Assembly (NCBI GenBank): GCA_007120055.1
Contig: SKOL01000318.1
Span: 1 to 6,341 of the forward strand
Direction of reading: 5' to 3'
Origin: Anaerobacillus sp.
GTDB taxonomy: Bacteria > Bacillota > Bacilli > Bacillales_H > Anaerobacillaceae
Length of the DNA stretch: 6,341 bases
Shown: positions 1-5,577 of the stretch, in pieces
Layout: each line of letters opens with the position of its first letter
Numbering within the stretch: position 1 is the stretch's first letter
Notes under the pieces: generated by a model
What the model was told of the DNA's origin: nothing
The model's database searches: none
Seen by the model: the letters and a program-made list of their open reading frames with translations, nothing else
Program-made: the position numbers and the translations under genes

Positions 1-120
1 TAGTACGGACTCTTTAATGGTCCCAGAGGCTGGTCGGCCTGACTTCACTTCTACTATAAAAAAATAGTAGCACAAACCCTGGCCGGGGTCTGTACTACTA
101 ATGTTAGTATGTTTTTATTT
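1..120. other. Structured self-complementary element of unknown class at the window edge
   Basis: Positions 1-12 can pair with 86-97 (TAGTACGGAC against GTCTGTACTA plus two more pairs, two of them G-U), closing a domain of about 97 bases. Inside lies a perfect 7-bp hairpin, CTACTAT 51-57 with ATAGTAG 64-70 around an A6 loop. GC-rich segments at 22-41 and 78-88 can form short stems such as CCAG/CTGG or AGGC/GCCT. The palindrome TACTAATGTTAGTA (96-109) and a T-rich run (111-120) follow on the plus strand. There is no convincing reading frame. It could be a small structured RNA, a leader, the end of a larger terminator, or a short palindromic repeat. It matches no riboswitch, tRNA or rRNA that I can recall. 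The element may continue to the left of the window. Confidence 0.35.
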
Positions 121-224
121 TAAAAATAGCCTATAAAAAGAACTTTTTTTCGTGAGTAGAATACTACTTTTGTATAATCCTCACTAGGCGAATTCACTAA
201 TTAGCAAAATAATAGGTAAGTGCC

Positions 225-254
225 CACTCAAATGTGCTCTCTTTACATAGGGTA
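225..254 (+). promoter_or_regulatory. Possible sigma-K-type sporulation promoter for the small YjcZ-like gene
   Basis: CATAGGGTA at 246-254 matches the CATAnnnTA -10 consensus of mother-cell sigma-K. CACT at 225-228 offers the AC of its -35 element, with a 17-base spacer. A start near 261 would give a leader of about 25 bases carrying the ribosome binding site at 271-279. The match is short and could be chance, but the downstream peptide belongs to a sporulation-associated type, which fits. Confidence 0.4.
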
Positions 255-286
255 TTACTGTGACACACTTAAGGGGGTGTTATTGA

Positions 287-361
287 ATGCATAACAGCTT
301 TACGTTAATCGTTGTGTTGTTCATTCTGTTAGTGATTGTTGGTTCTGCGTATGTTGCCTAA
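287..361 (+). CDS. YjcZ-like small hydrophobic (spore-associated) peptide, 24 aa
   Basis: The ATG at 287 is preceded by a strong ribosome binding site, AAGGGGGTG at 271-279, spaced 7 bases away. The 24-residue product starts MHNSF and continues with the hydrophobic segment TLIVVLFILLVIVGSAYVA, ending in TAA at 359-361. This segment resembles the conserved C-terminal helix of YjcZ/SscA-type small sporulation proteins of Bacillales (SFALIVVLFILLIIVG-like). In many family members a glycine- and tyrosine-rich head precedes the helix; here it is absent. It should be a single-pass membrane or spore-coat-associated peptide. No biochemical activity is known to me for the family. A terminator follows 16 bases after the stop, so it is a monocistronic unit. 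The family call rests on a short motif recognised from memory; that it is a real gene is well supported by the ribosome binding site and terminator. Confidence 0.75.
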   Translation: MHNSFTLIVVLFILLVIVGSAYVA

Positions 362-377
362 AATTTAATAAAGAGAC

Positions 378-410
378 GGCCGCTCACTTCACTATGAGTG
401 GCCTTTTTTT
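378..410 (+). terminator. Rho-independent terminator of the YjcZ-like gene
   Basis: GGCCGCTCA (378-386) pairs with TGAGTGGCC (395-403), nine pairs including one G-U, around an 8-base loop. Seven T residues (404-410) follow directly on the plus strand. It lies 16 bases after the stop at 361. Seven A residues precede it on the plus strand's complement, so it may also weakly stop the convergent minus-strand gene that ends at 473, but the minus-strand tail is only TCTCTTTATT. Confidence 0.9.
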
Positions 411-472
411 GTGAAGGCATGACACTATAGTCTATTCGAAGTAGCAAGTAAAACTTCTCTATCTACACACAT

Positions 473-925
473 CTAGCCAATTGAGGTTTTCCCTTTTCTC
501 CGCTTTAAGAAATAAGCTAGTAAAATTCCGAACTCACTAATGATAATGTAAAGAAAAAAGCTTTCTAGTCCTATAAATGAAACTGCTTCCTTTGCTGGTG
601 TGGTCGTTCTATCCATTTGTTGAATTTCTATAAATAAATAATCAAGGATCGAAAATTGATTCTCCATATAAAATCCACGATATAAGAAAAATAAGCCAAT
701 GAGATAAAAAGGAACTGCGATAAAAAAAGCTGATTTTCCTCTAGTGATAAACAACCACGCAATTAATAATGGAAATAGTAAGAGTGCTACAAAAATAACG
801 ATATGAACAACAAATGGTTGTTGGATGGTATCTGCAAAATTTATCGGTCTGACAAATAATAAATAGATCGCAAGGCTGAAGAGTACGGCTGTCCCGTATA
901 TACTACTCTTTACGATTGTAGACAT
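473..925 (-). CDS. Hypothetical four-helix integral membrane protein, 150 aa
   Basis: The ATG at 925 has a good ribosome binding site, AAAGGAG at 939-933, seven bases upstream, so translation from this start is credible. The product has four likely membrane helices at about residues 9-25, 38-60, 65-83 and 118-140. A polar stretch at 86-117 (containing ENQFSILDY and QQMDRTTTPAKE) separates helices 3 and 4, and the C-terminus is basic (KRRKGK), suggesting by the positive-inside rule that the C-terminus is cytoplasmic. I see no catalytic motif, metal site or signal peptide cleavage motif, and I do not recognise the family. It stands alone, convergent with the YjcZ-like gene and separated from glpC by 467 bases, so context gives no function. 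No strong promoter is visible; TTGAAA near 1025 with TATATA is badly spaced. Confidence 0.75.
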   Translation of the reverse strand: MSTIVKSSIYGTAVLFSLAIYLLFVRPINFADTIQQPFVVHIVIFVALLLFPLLIAWLFITRGKSAFFIAVPFYLIGLFFLYRGFYMENQFSILDYLFIEIQQMDRTTTPAKEAVSFIGLESFFLYIIISEFGILLAYFLKRRKGKTSIG

Positions 926-1071
926 TTTGTTACTCCTTTCTGATCGTTATTATTTAGGTTGGATAACAATGAGTTTAAAAATATTCTCTTATTTCTATAT
1001 ACGAATTAATGCTCATTTAGTTTCAAAATACTTACTCAAAAAGAGGCTCTGTTTCAGTTTTTTAAGAAATG

Positions 1072-1100
1072 TAAAAGGCTCGCCAATTGGCGAACTTTTA
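1072..1100. repeat. Palindromic hairpin, TCGCC-AATT-GGCGA core
   Basis: TCGCCAATTGGCGA (1080-1093) is a perfect 14-base palindrome. It is extended outward by TAAAAG (1072-1077) pairing with CTTTTA (1095-1100) across a small asymmetric bulge, giving 11 pairs around an AATT loop. Neither strand continues with a proper U-run, so it is a poor terminator. It lies about 150 bases upstream of the minus-strand membrane protein gene and could be an operator, an RNA hairpin in a leader, or the end of a repeat. Confidence 0.5.
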
Positions 1101-1239
1101 AGGATAATGAAATTCATTAATACATTACGAAATCAACGTACGTCTATTCACTTCCAAAAACTAACAATTTATAATTAGATTAAGGGGTTGCCCCCCTGAT
1201 CTCCTTTTGATGTTTTGGTGTAGGTTTGAGCATTAAACA

Positions 1240-1304
1240 CAGACCGAACGGAAAAGCCCTAATGAAAGGACTCTCCTTCCTTTCATTAGGGCTGGTCTGT
1301 TTTA
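1240..1304 (-). terminator. Terminator hairpin downstream of glpABC
   Basis: AGCCCTAATGAAAGGA (1255-1270) and TCCTTTCATTAGGGCT (1278-1293) form a perfect 16-bp stem around a 7-base loop. Outer arms ACAGACC (1240-1246) and GGTCTGT (1294-1300) are also complementary. Read on the minus strand it follows glpC by about 90 bases and the inner stem is followed by TTTTCC. On the plus strand GGTCTG is followed by TTTTATTATAAAA. It is therefore probably the end of the glp transcript and may work in both directions. The direction is inferred from the neighbouring gene; the stem itself is directly visible. Confidence 0.75.
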
Positions 1305-1360
1305 TTATAAAATTAAATGTGTCCACCCCAGAAAGACAAATTGGCAAATTGTCCACGGGC

Positions 1361-1391
1361 GGTGTCTGACACCATGTGAAATATTCACATG
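1361..1391. repeat. Two adjacent perfect inverted repeats just after the glpC stop
   Basis: GGTGTCTGACACC (1361-1373) is a 6-bp inverted repeat around one T. Sharing its last base, CATGTGAAATATTCACATG (1373-1391) is an 8-bp inverted repeat around ATA. The second ends two bases before the glpC stop codon complement at 1393. There is no U-run. The motifs may be part of a dispersed intergenic repeat, or hairpins protecting the 3' end of the operon message. The second resembles a Crp/Fnr site but has a 5-base rather than a 6-base spacer. Confidence 0.5.
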
Positions 1392-1392
1392 C

Positions 1393-2610
1393 CTAAGAAG
1401 TGACGGGTACTTTTTCGTAGGCGGATTTTAAAATTTGCATTGGGTGCTTTACTTGTTTGTTCGTTAGCTGATCCAGTTGGTTTTTACACATTCCGCACTC
1501 AGTCACTGTATAATCTGCGTCAAGTTCTTCTACTGCAGTTGCCAACCCTTTGCCTAGTTCTAAGGAATAAGGGTACTTTTCTTCTTTAAATCCAAATGTA
1601 CCGCATTGTCCGCAACAACCAGCTGCCATATCTTGAATTTCAAATCCTGGAATAAGTTCTAATATGTCCATGGCTGGATTTCCGATCCCTTGACCTTTCA
1701 TATGGCATGGTGCATAATAGCCTACTTTAGCGTTGATTGTTGCAAAGTTTGTATTTAACTCACCTTCTTCATGAAGGATGCGTAAATATTCATCAGCGTC
1801 ATAAATGTGCTGGGCAAGTTCTTCTGCCTCTTCTGTTTTTAAATAAGAGAAATATTCTTTTTTAAATGCGGATGTACAACTAGTACAAGTCATAACGATA
1901 TCGTAACCTTGACGTGTATACTCTAATAAACTGTTCGTATTAAATTGTGCGTTCTTCAATCCTTGTTTCATTTGACCGTTCGCAAACATCGGAACGCCAC
2001 AACATTTTTGCTCTGGAATGGCAACGTCTATTCCGTTATATTCCATTACTTTAATAAACGAGTCCGCTACATCAGGGGCGTTATACGTTGCATAACACCC
2101 GGTAAAATACGCAACTTTTCTCTCGGTTGTCGCATGCTTTTTTTTATAACGGCGTTTAAAATTGCTAAATTCGTATGTTGGAAATTGACGATCTGCATGA
2201 ATACCAAGCACCTTTTGCATCACTTTTCGAACGGGCTTCACCTTCATCGTCATATTCGTAATCGGTGCAAAAGTGGAGGCCACCTTACCAACCAATTCAG
2301 CATTGCTTAATATAAGATCGCGAAATTTGGTGCCATTTTCTTCAGCATGGATCGCTTTTGCATAAGAAGTTAGCGTTGAGACGTGAACGTTTTCCGGACA
2401 ACTGGCATCGCACGTACCACACAACGTACAAAGTTCAATCCGCGCGTCATCGATCACCTCTTGATGATCCATCATTCGCTTTAGTTCGGGCCCTAAATGT
2501 TTCGGTCCACCAAAATCGAAACTGACGTTAGAAATCGGACAATTCACTGTACAAGCATTACATTTTAAGCACTTTTCGAAAGTCGTTTCATGAAAGCTTA
2601 ACTCATGCAC
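1393..2610 (-). CDS. glpC: Glycerol-3-phosphate dehydrogenase subunit C (iron-sulfur, quinone-linking)
   Basis: GlpC carries electrons from the GlpAB flavoprotein pair to the membrane (mena)quinone pool. The 405-residue product is close to the roughly 400 residues usual for the family. A ferredoxin-like part has two 4Fe-4S motifs: C14-x2-C17-x2-C20-x3-C24-P and C61-x2-C64-x2-C67-x3-C71-P. Two CCG (heterodisulfide-reductase-type) domains follow. The first has C172, C203-C204-G and C242-x2-C245; the second has C302, C332-C333-G and C372-x2-C375. All expected cysteines are present. The start is GTG at 2610, because AGGGGG lies 7 bases upstream and no in-frame ATG occurs before residue 46, inside the second cluster region. 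It overlaps the end of glpB by 8 bases (GTGCATGA). A lactate-utilisation LutA or glycolate oxidase iron-sulfur subunit shares this domain plan, but the glpA-glpB context settles the call. Confidence 0.95.
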   Translation of the reverse strand: MHELSFHETTFEKCLKCNACTVNCPISNVSFDFGGPKHLGPELKRMMDHQEVIDDARIELCTLCGTCDASCPENVHVSTLTSYAKAIHAEENGTKFRDLILSNAELVGKVASTFAPITNMTMKVKPVRKVMQKVLGIHADRQFPTYEFSNFKRRYKKKHATTERKVAYFTGCYATYNAPDVADSFIKVMEYNGIDVAIPEQKCCGVPMFANGQMKQGLKNAQFNTNSLLEYTRQGYDIVMTCTSCTSAFKKEYFSYLKTEEAEELAQHIYDADEYLRILHEEGELNTNFATINAKVGYYAPCHMKGQGIGNPAMDILELIPGFEIQDMAAGCCGQCGTFGFKEEKYPYSLELGKGLATAVEELDADYTVTECGMCKNQLDQLTNKQVKHPMQILKSAYEKVPVTS

Positions 2611-3748
2611 GTTGTAACCCCCTCATGTCTGACCGCTCTATTTGCAAATTCGTTAAATAACTCGAAACCACAGAATAAATGCCCCCGGTAATGCCGTAAT
2701 GGATGACGTTTGTGCCAAGGCTAGCGCCGACTGGATACACATGATTAGGGAGATTAACATAAGCCCCTTCTTTATTAACAGAAAGCTGTAGTGTCGTCTC
2801 TTTAAGTCCTTTAGCCGTTTGTTCGAGACCTCCACCGAGAATGCCACCTGTACAAATTAAAAGATGATCTGATTGCAGTTTTGCGCTGCGGTTATTCATT
2901 TTGATCGTGATTTCATTGATGGTTCCTTTTTTTGAAAAGCCGTTCACTTCTGTATCTGCATAAAAGCGAACGCCAAGTTTTATTGCCTCTTTTCGTAATC
3001 GTTCGTGAAGGCGTATCGCCGTTGCATTCGGTGGCAGTCCCGGTGCTTCAGTGACCTTCGCCTTTAATTCAGTGCAGAATTGCGTATGCACTTCTTCCCA
3101 CTGTTGAACCCCTAATGCAGCTGGGAAAATGAATAAGTCAACGCCTTCAGTAGATTTAGTCTTCATTTTCTCTTTTATTTGTTTTAAAATATGCTCGCGA
3201 CTGTCTTTTTCGTCTAACGCTCGAGCAGCGTCTAACTGCGTCAATGTCCGTTGTGAATTTTTATCGAGTCTTACGCTCATCGTGCCGATCTGTAAATCTG
3301 GTCGTACTTTTTGTAAATTACCTTTTAAAAATTCAGGTTGGAAATCGACAATTTCATTAAATCCAACGATAACGACGCGTCCTTTTTCTGGAATAGGAGT
3401 GATCGTTTTCGGATAAAGCGCGGTACTTTTCAAATGGCCACTACTAGTGACGACATTCGCTAGTTTGTCAACATCGCCAACGTATTCGTAACCGATCTTC
3501 TCTGTTAACCTTTTAAACTCGTTAATAGCGTCTTTCACAGTAATTTTTTCGCGGTTTGATAAACCATACAACTCCATCCATTGTGAAAAATCTTTGTTCG
3601 ATCCAGGAACTAAATCCATTAACCCTGTTGATTGAAGCATTTTTCCCGTTCCTTTAGCAACAAGTGCGACTTTTTTGTTTTGCTTTCTTGCAACAATGGC
3701 TGAAAGTAATCCGGTTAACCCTTGACCAACAACGATTACATCATACAT
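2603..3748 (-). CDS. glpB: Glycerol-3-phosphate dehydrogenase subunit B (flavoprotein)
   Basis: GlpB is the second flavoprotein subunit and works with GlpA in oxidising glycerol 3-phosphate. The 381-residue product begins MYDVIVVGQGLTGLL, a dinucleotide-binding G8-x-G10-x2-G13 motif. LQSTGLMDLVPGS (39-51) matches the conserved S-G-x-x-D-L stretch of GlpB, and GLPPNATAIRLHERLR (237-252) is another family stretch. LICTGGILGGGLE (297-309) and YPVGASLG (338-345) are the C-terminal FAD-contacting segments. An in-frame ATG at 3766 would add six residues (MRRGSQ), but that codon lies within the ribosome binding site AGGAGGGG (3763-3756) of the ATG at 3748, so 3748 is the better start. The gene overlaps the glpA end by 8 bases (ATGTATGA). 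It appears shorter than enteric GlpB (about 419 residues), with the loss mainly before the last FAD segment; that length is from memory. Confidence 0.92.
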   Translation of the reverse strand: MYDVIVVGQGLTGLLSAIVARKQNKKVALVAKGTGKMLQSTGLMDLVPGSNKDFSQWMELYGLSNREKITVKDAINEFKRLTEKIGYEYVGDVDKLANVVTSSGHLKSTALYPKTITPIPEKGRVVIVGFNEIVDFQPEFLKGNLQKVRPDLQIGTMSVRLDKNSQRTLTQLDAARALDEKDSREHILKQIKEKMKTKSTEGVDLFIFPAALGVQQWEEVHTQFCTELKAKVTEAPGLPPNATAIRLHERLRKEAIKLGVRFYADTEVNGFSKKGTINEITIKMNNRSAKLQSDHLLICTGGILGGGLEQTAKGLKETTLQLSVNKEGAYVNLPNHVYPVGASLGTNVIHYGITGGIYSVVSSYLTNLQIERSDMRGLQRA

Positions 3749-5360
3749 TTGACTTCCCCTCCTCATTTAATCCTAAAGACACTTTGTAAATCGTCTCCAT
3801 CATTTGTAATTGTTTACTCGTTTCACCTGTCGCGACGACACCCATTCCTTTAACTCGGTTAGTGACTGCATCTTTTAGCGCCCAATCGGCTTCTTCTTGC
3901 GTTGCCAACCCTTTTTCAACAGCCAGAGCGGCAACGCGTTGATTACAAAATGTCCCTTGACAAGGTCCCATTCCAAGCCTTGTGCGACGACGAATATCAG
4001 TAAGGTTAAATCGACCTTCTGGCATTGCTGCTTTAATTTCTGCCCATGTAATTTGTTCACACTCACACACGACAATTTTGTCTTCTGAATCATTATTTAA
4101 TGAAGTTTCAATCTCCTTAGCGTTTTTACCCGCCCAATGAAACAACTTCGTTTTTGCTGCAGGTGCAATATCTGTTTCTTTAAAAAATTGTTTTGCGTCT
4201 CGGTGTGCAACTTGTTCTTCATGTGTTGTACAAGCGACATTGACACCTAGCTTTTCGCAAACGAGATCCACCGTTTTTTCAGCCATATAGCGAAACGTCG
4301 TTAATTTTCCACCGGTAATCGTAATAAAGCCTTCAAGTCCATCTCTTGTACTATGATCTAACAACGCCAAGCCTCGTGTTACATTTCTACCGCTACTATC
4401 AGAATCATCTGTATCTTGATAAAGCGGCCTGCTCCCGGTAAAGGCACGGATCATTCTCATTTCCGTCACTCCTGGAACAAGTGCTTCTCCTTCTTTTAAC
4501 ATTTGCTCTAATTCTTCACGATCCAACGAAAAATCTTCAGGACTTTCAACATTTCTTCCTGTCGTACCAAAAATCGTTACATTATGAGCGGGCACAAATA
4601 TATCTGCATCTCCCGGCATCCGCAAGCGGTTAATTACTTGTTTATTAATGCGGTGATTCATAACTGTAAGCATTCCTTTGTTATTAATTAACTTTAAAGG
4701 GACTTCAGCTAGCGCCGCTACATGTGATCCCCAAGGGCCTGCCGCATTAATCACGAGTTTTGTATGAATATCGGTTTTTTCACCCGTATAACGATTACTT
4801 ACGGTCACACTTGAGACCGCACTTCCTTGTTTGTTAATGGCGACAACTTCACTATACGTAAGTACTTTCGCACCTCTCGTAATAGCATCAGCAGCAACAT
4901 CAATTGCTAAAGTAAACGGATCAACCGCTCCATCCGGCACGTGATAAACAGCTTGAACTTGTTTATTTAAATAAGGTTCTTGTTTAATCGCCTCTGCAAC
5001 AGGAATTTCTTTCGTCGGTATTCCTACCTTTTCGCAAGCTTTTACCCATTTTGCGACATAATCGTCATCATCTGCAGGTACTTTCGCAAAAATACCTCCG
5101 CATGCTTCAACTGAACCTGGCACCGTTTTTTTCAATATTAAATTTTCACGATAACTTTCAATCGCAGCTTCTTCGTCTCGAACGGCATATCGGGCACCCG
5201 AATGAAGTAGCCCGTGGTTCCTTGACGAAGTTCCGTGAACGAAATCTCTCTGTTCCACCAATACCGCTTTGATTCCGCGCAGTGTTAAATCACGAAGTAC
5301 ACCTACTCCTGTAACTCCCCCACCAATTACGACCACTTCTGTTTCTATTATCGGTCTCAT
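3741..5360 (-). CDS. glpA: Glycerol-3-phosphate dehydrogenase subunit A (catalytic, FAD and Fe-S)
   Basis: GlpA is the catalytic subunit that converts sn-glycerol 3-phosphate to dihydroxyacetone phosphate with FAD. The 539 residues match the usual length of about 540. The N-terminus has the FAD-binding motif VVIGGGVTGVG (10-20; G13-x-G15-x2-G18) with the acid E36 closing the fold, then GTSSRNHGLLHSGARY (43-58), typical of the GlpA/GlpD family. INAAGPW (204-210) and ITGGKLTTFR (348-357) are the other DAO-family signatures. The C-terminal third carries a BFD-like [2Fe-2S] domain with C432-x-C434 and C467-x4-C472, which separates it from the single-subunit GlpD. The ATG at 5360 follows AGGAGG (5373-5368) by 7 bases. 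It is the first gene of glpABC, with no gene between it and the leader hairpin at 5403-5488. No frame damage or missing key residue was seen. Confidence 0.96.
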   Translation of the reverse strand: MRPIIETEVVVIGGGVTGVGVLRDLTLRGIKAVLVEQRDFVHGTSSRNHGLLHSGARYAVRDEEAAIESYRENLILKKTVPGSVEACGGIFAKVPADDDDYVAKWVKACEKVGIPTKEIPVAEAIKQEPYLNKQVQAVYHVPDGAVDPFTLAIDVAADAITRGAKVLTYSEVVAINKQGSAVSSVTVSNRYTGEKTDIHTKLVINAAGPWGSHVAALAEVPLKLINNKGMLTVMNHRINKQVINRLRMPGDADIFVPAHNVTIFGTTGRNVESPEDFSLDREELEQMLKEGEALVPGVTEMRMIRAFTGSRPLYQDTDDSDSSGRNVTRGLALLDHSTRDGLEGFITITGGKLTTFRYMAEKTVDLVCEKLGVNVACTTHEEQVAHRDAKQFFKETDIAPAAKTKLFHWAGKNAKEIETSLNNDSEDKIVVCECEQITWAEIKAAMPEGRFNLTDIRRRTRLGMGPCQGTFCNQRVAALAVEKGLATQEEADWALKDAVTNRVKGMGVVATGETSKQLQMMETIYKVSLGLNEEGKSNV

Positions 5361-5402
5361 GAGTTCTCCTCCTCTTAGCTAGTAAACTTATTGGAAATAT
5401 AT

Positions 5403-5488
5403 GAGAATGAGAGAAAACAGAAAAAGCCATAAAAACCCACAAGGATACAAAAATATCCCATGAGTTTTTATGGCTTTCTCCTATTCTC
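5403..5488 (-). terminator. Leader hairpin/attenuator-like terminator upstream of glpA with nested outer arms
   Basis: GTTTTTATGGCTTT (5464-5477) and AAAGCCATAAAAAC (5423-5436) form a perfect 14-bp stem. It is continued by wobble pairs and by GGATA (5443-5447) with TATCC (5454-5458) around a 6-base loop. On the minus strand the stem ends in TTTTTCTGTTTTC, a moderate U-run. A second pair of arms lies outside it: 5475-5488 and 5403-5416 are complementary at 12 of 14 positions. The hairpin begins 100 bases after the catalase stop and ends about 45 bases before glpA. It could simply end the catalase transcript. Its place in the glpA leader also fits the GlpP-controlled terminators known before Bacillus subtilis glpD and glpFK. 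The stems are seen; the GlpP role is inference. Confidence 0.7.
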
Positions 5489-5499
5489 CGGCCAAATGT

Positions 5500-5522
5500 A
5501 TTATATTAAAATTATCATAACA
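5500..5522 (-). promoter_or_regulatory. Possible sigma-A promoter of the glpABC operon
   Basis: On the minus strand TGTTATGAT (5522-5514) is an extended -10 element (TG-n-TATGAT), and a perfect TATAAT lies just downstream (5505-5500). No good TTGACA is found 16-18 bases upstream of either; an extended -10 can work without one. Initiation here would give a glpA leader of roughly 135-150 bases that contains the whole hairpin at 5403-5488. The region is AT-rich, so chance matches are likely. Confidence 0.35.
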
Positions 5523-5577
5523 TATTGTAGGGTTGTTGGAGTTTAATTTTTTGACGAAAATGTGGCGTTTTGTTTAA

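Larger units (their letters stand above)
926..1392. other. Gene-free stretch with palindromes between glpC and the membrane protein gene
   Basis: No convincing gene lies in these 467 bases. From left to right they hold the ribosome binding site of the membrane protein gene (933-939), AT-rich DNA that presumably contains its promoter, a palindromic hairpin at 1072-1100, a short GGGG-TTG-CCCC stem at 1184-1194, the glpC-side terminator hairpin (1240-1300), and paired palindromes at 1361-1391. A plus-strand open frame at 927-1178 exists but starts with TTG and has no ribosome binding site. Confidence 0.7.

Noticed and set aside
19..33. GGTCCCAGAGGCTGG resembles a PyrR-binding RNA loop
   Set aside because: The core is one base short of the UCCNGNGAGG pattern and no pyrimidine gene follows in the window.
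173..178. Perfect TATAAT suggesting a sigma-A promoter for the YjcZ-like gene
   Set aside because: The hexamer 17 bases upstream (TCGTGA) matches TTGACA at only three positions, and the DNA is AT-rich. The nearer CATAnnnTA site fits the gene better.
1041..1061. GAGGCTCTGTTTCAG looked like an insertion sequence end
   Set aside because: No matching inverted copy, target duplication or transposase fragment was found nearby.
927..1178. Plus-strand open frame of 83 codons with a basic, hydrophobic-patchy product
   Set aside because: It starts with TTG without a ribosome binding site; the internal ATG at 969 has only a weak AGG upstream. It covers the likely promoter region of the minus-strand gene, and its content looks like translated AT-rich spacer.
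1375..1389. TGTGA-N5-TCACA resembling a Crp/Fnr binding site
   Set aside because: The spacer is five bases rather than the six of Bacillus Fnr and Crp sites, and it lies downstream of glpC with no promoter or gene start next to it.
3749..3766. Upstream ATG as the glpB start (adds MRRGSQ)
   Set aside because: This codon is embedded in the AGGAGGGG ribosome binding site of the ATG at 3748, and the flavoprotein family normally begins right at the MYDVIVVG strand.
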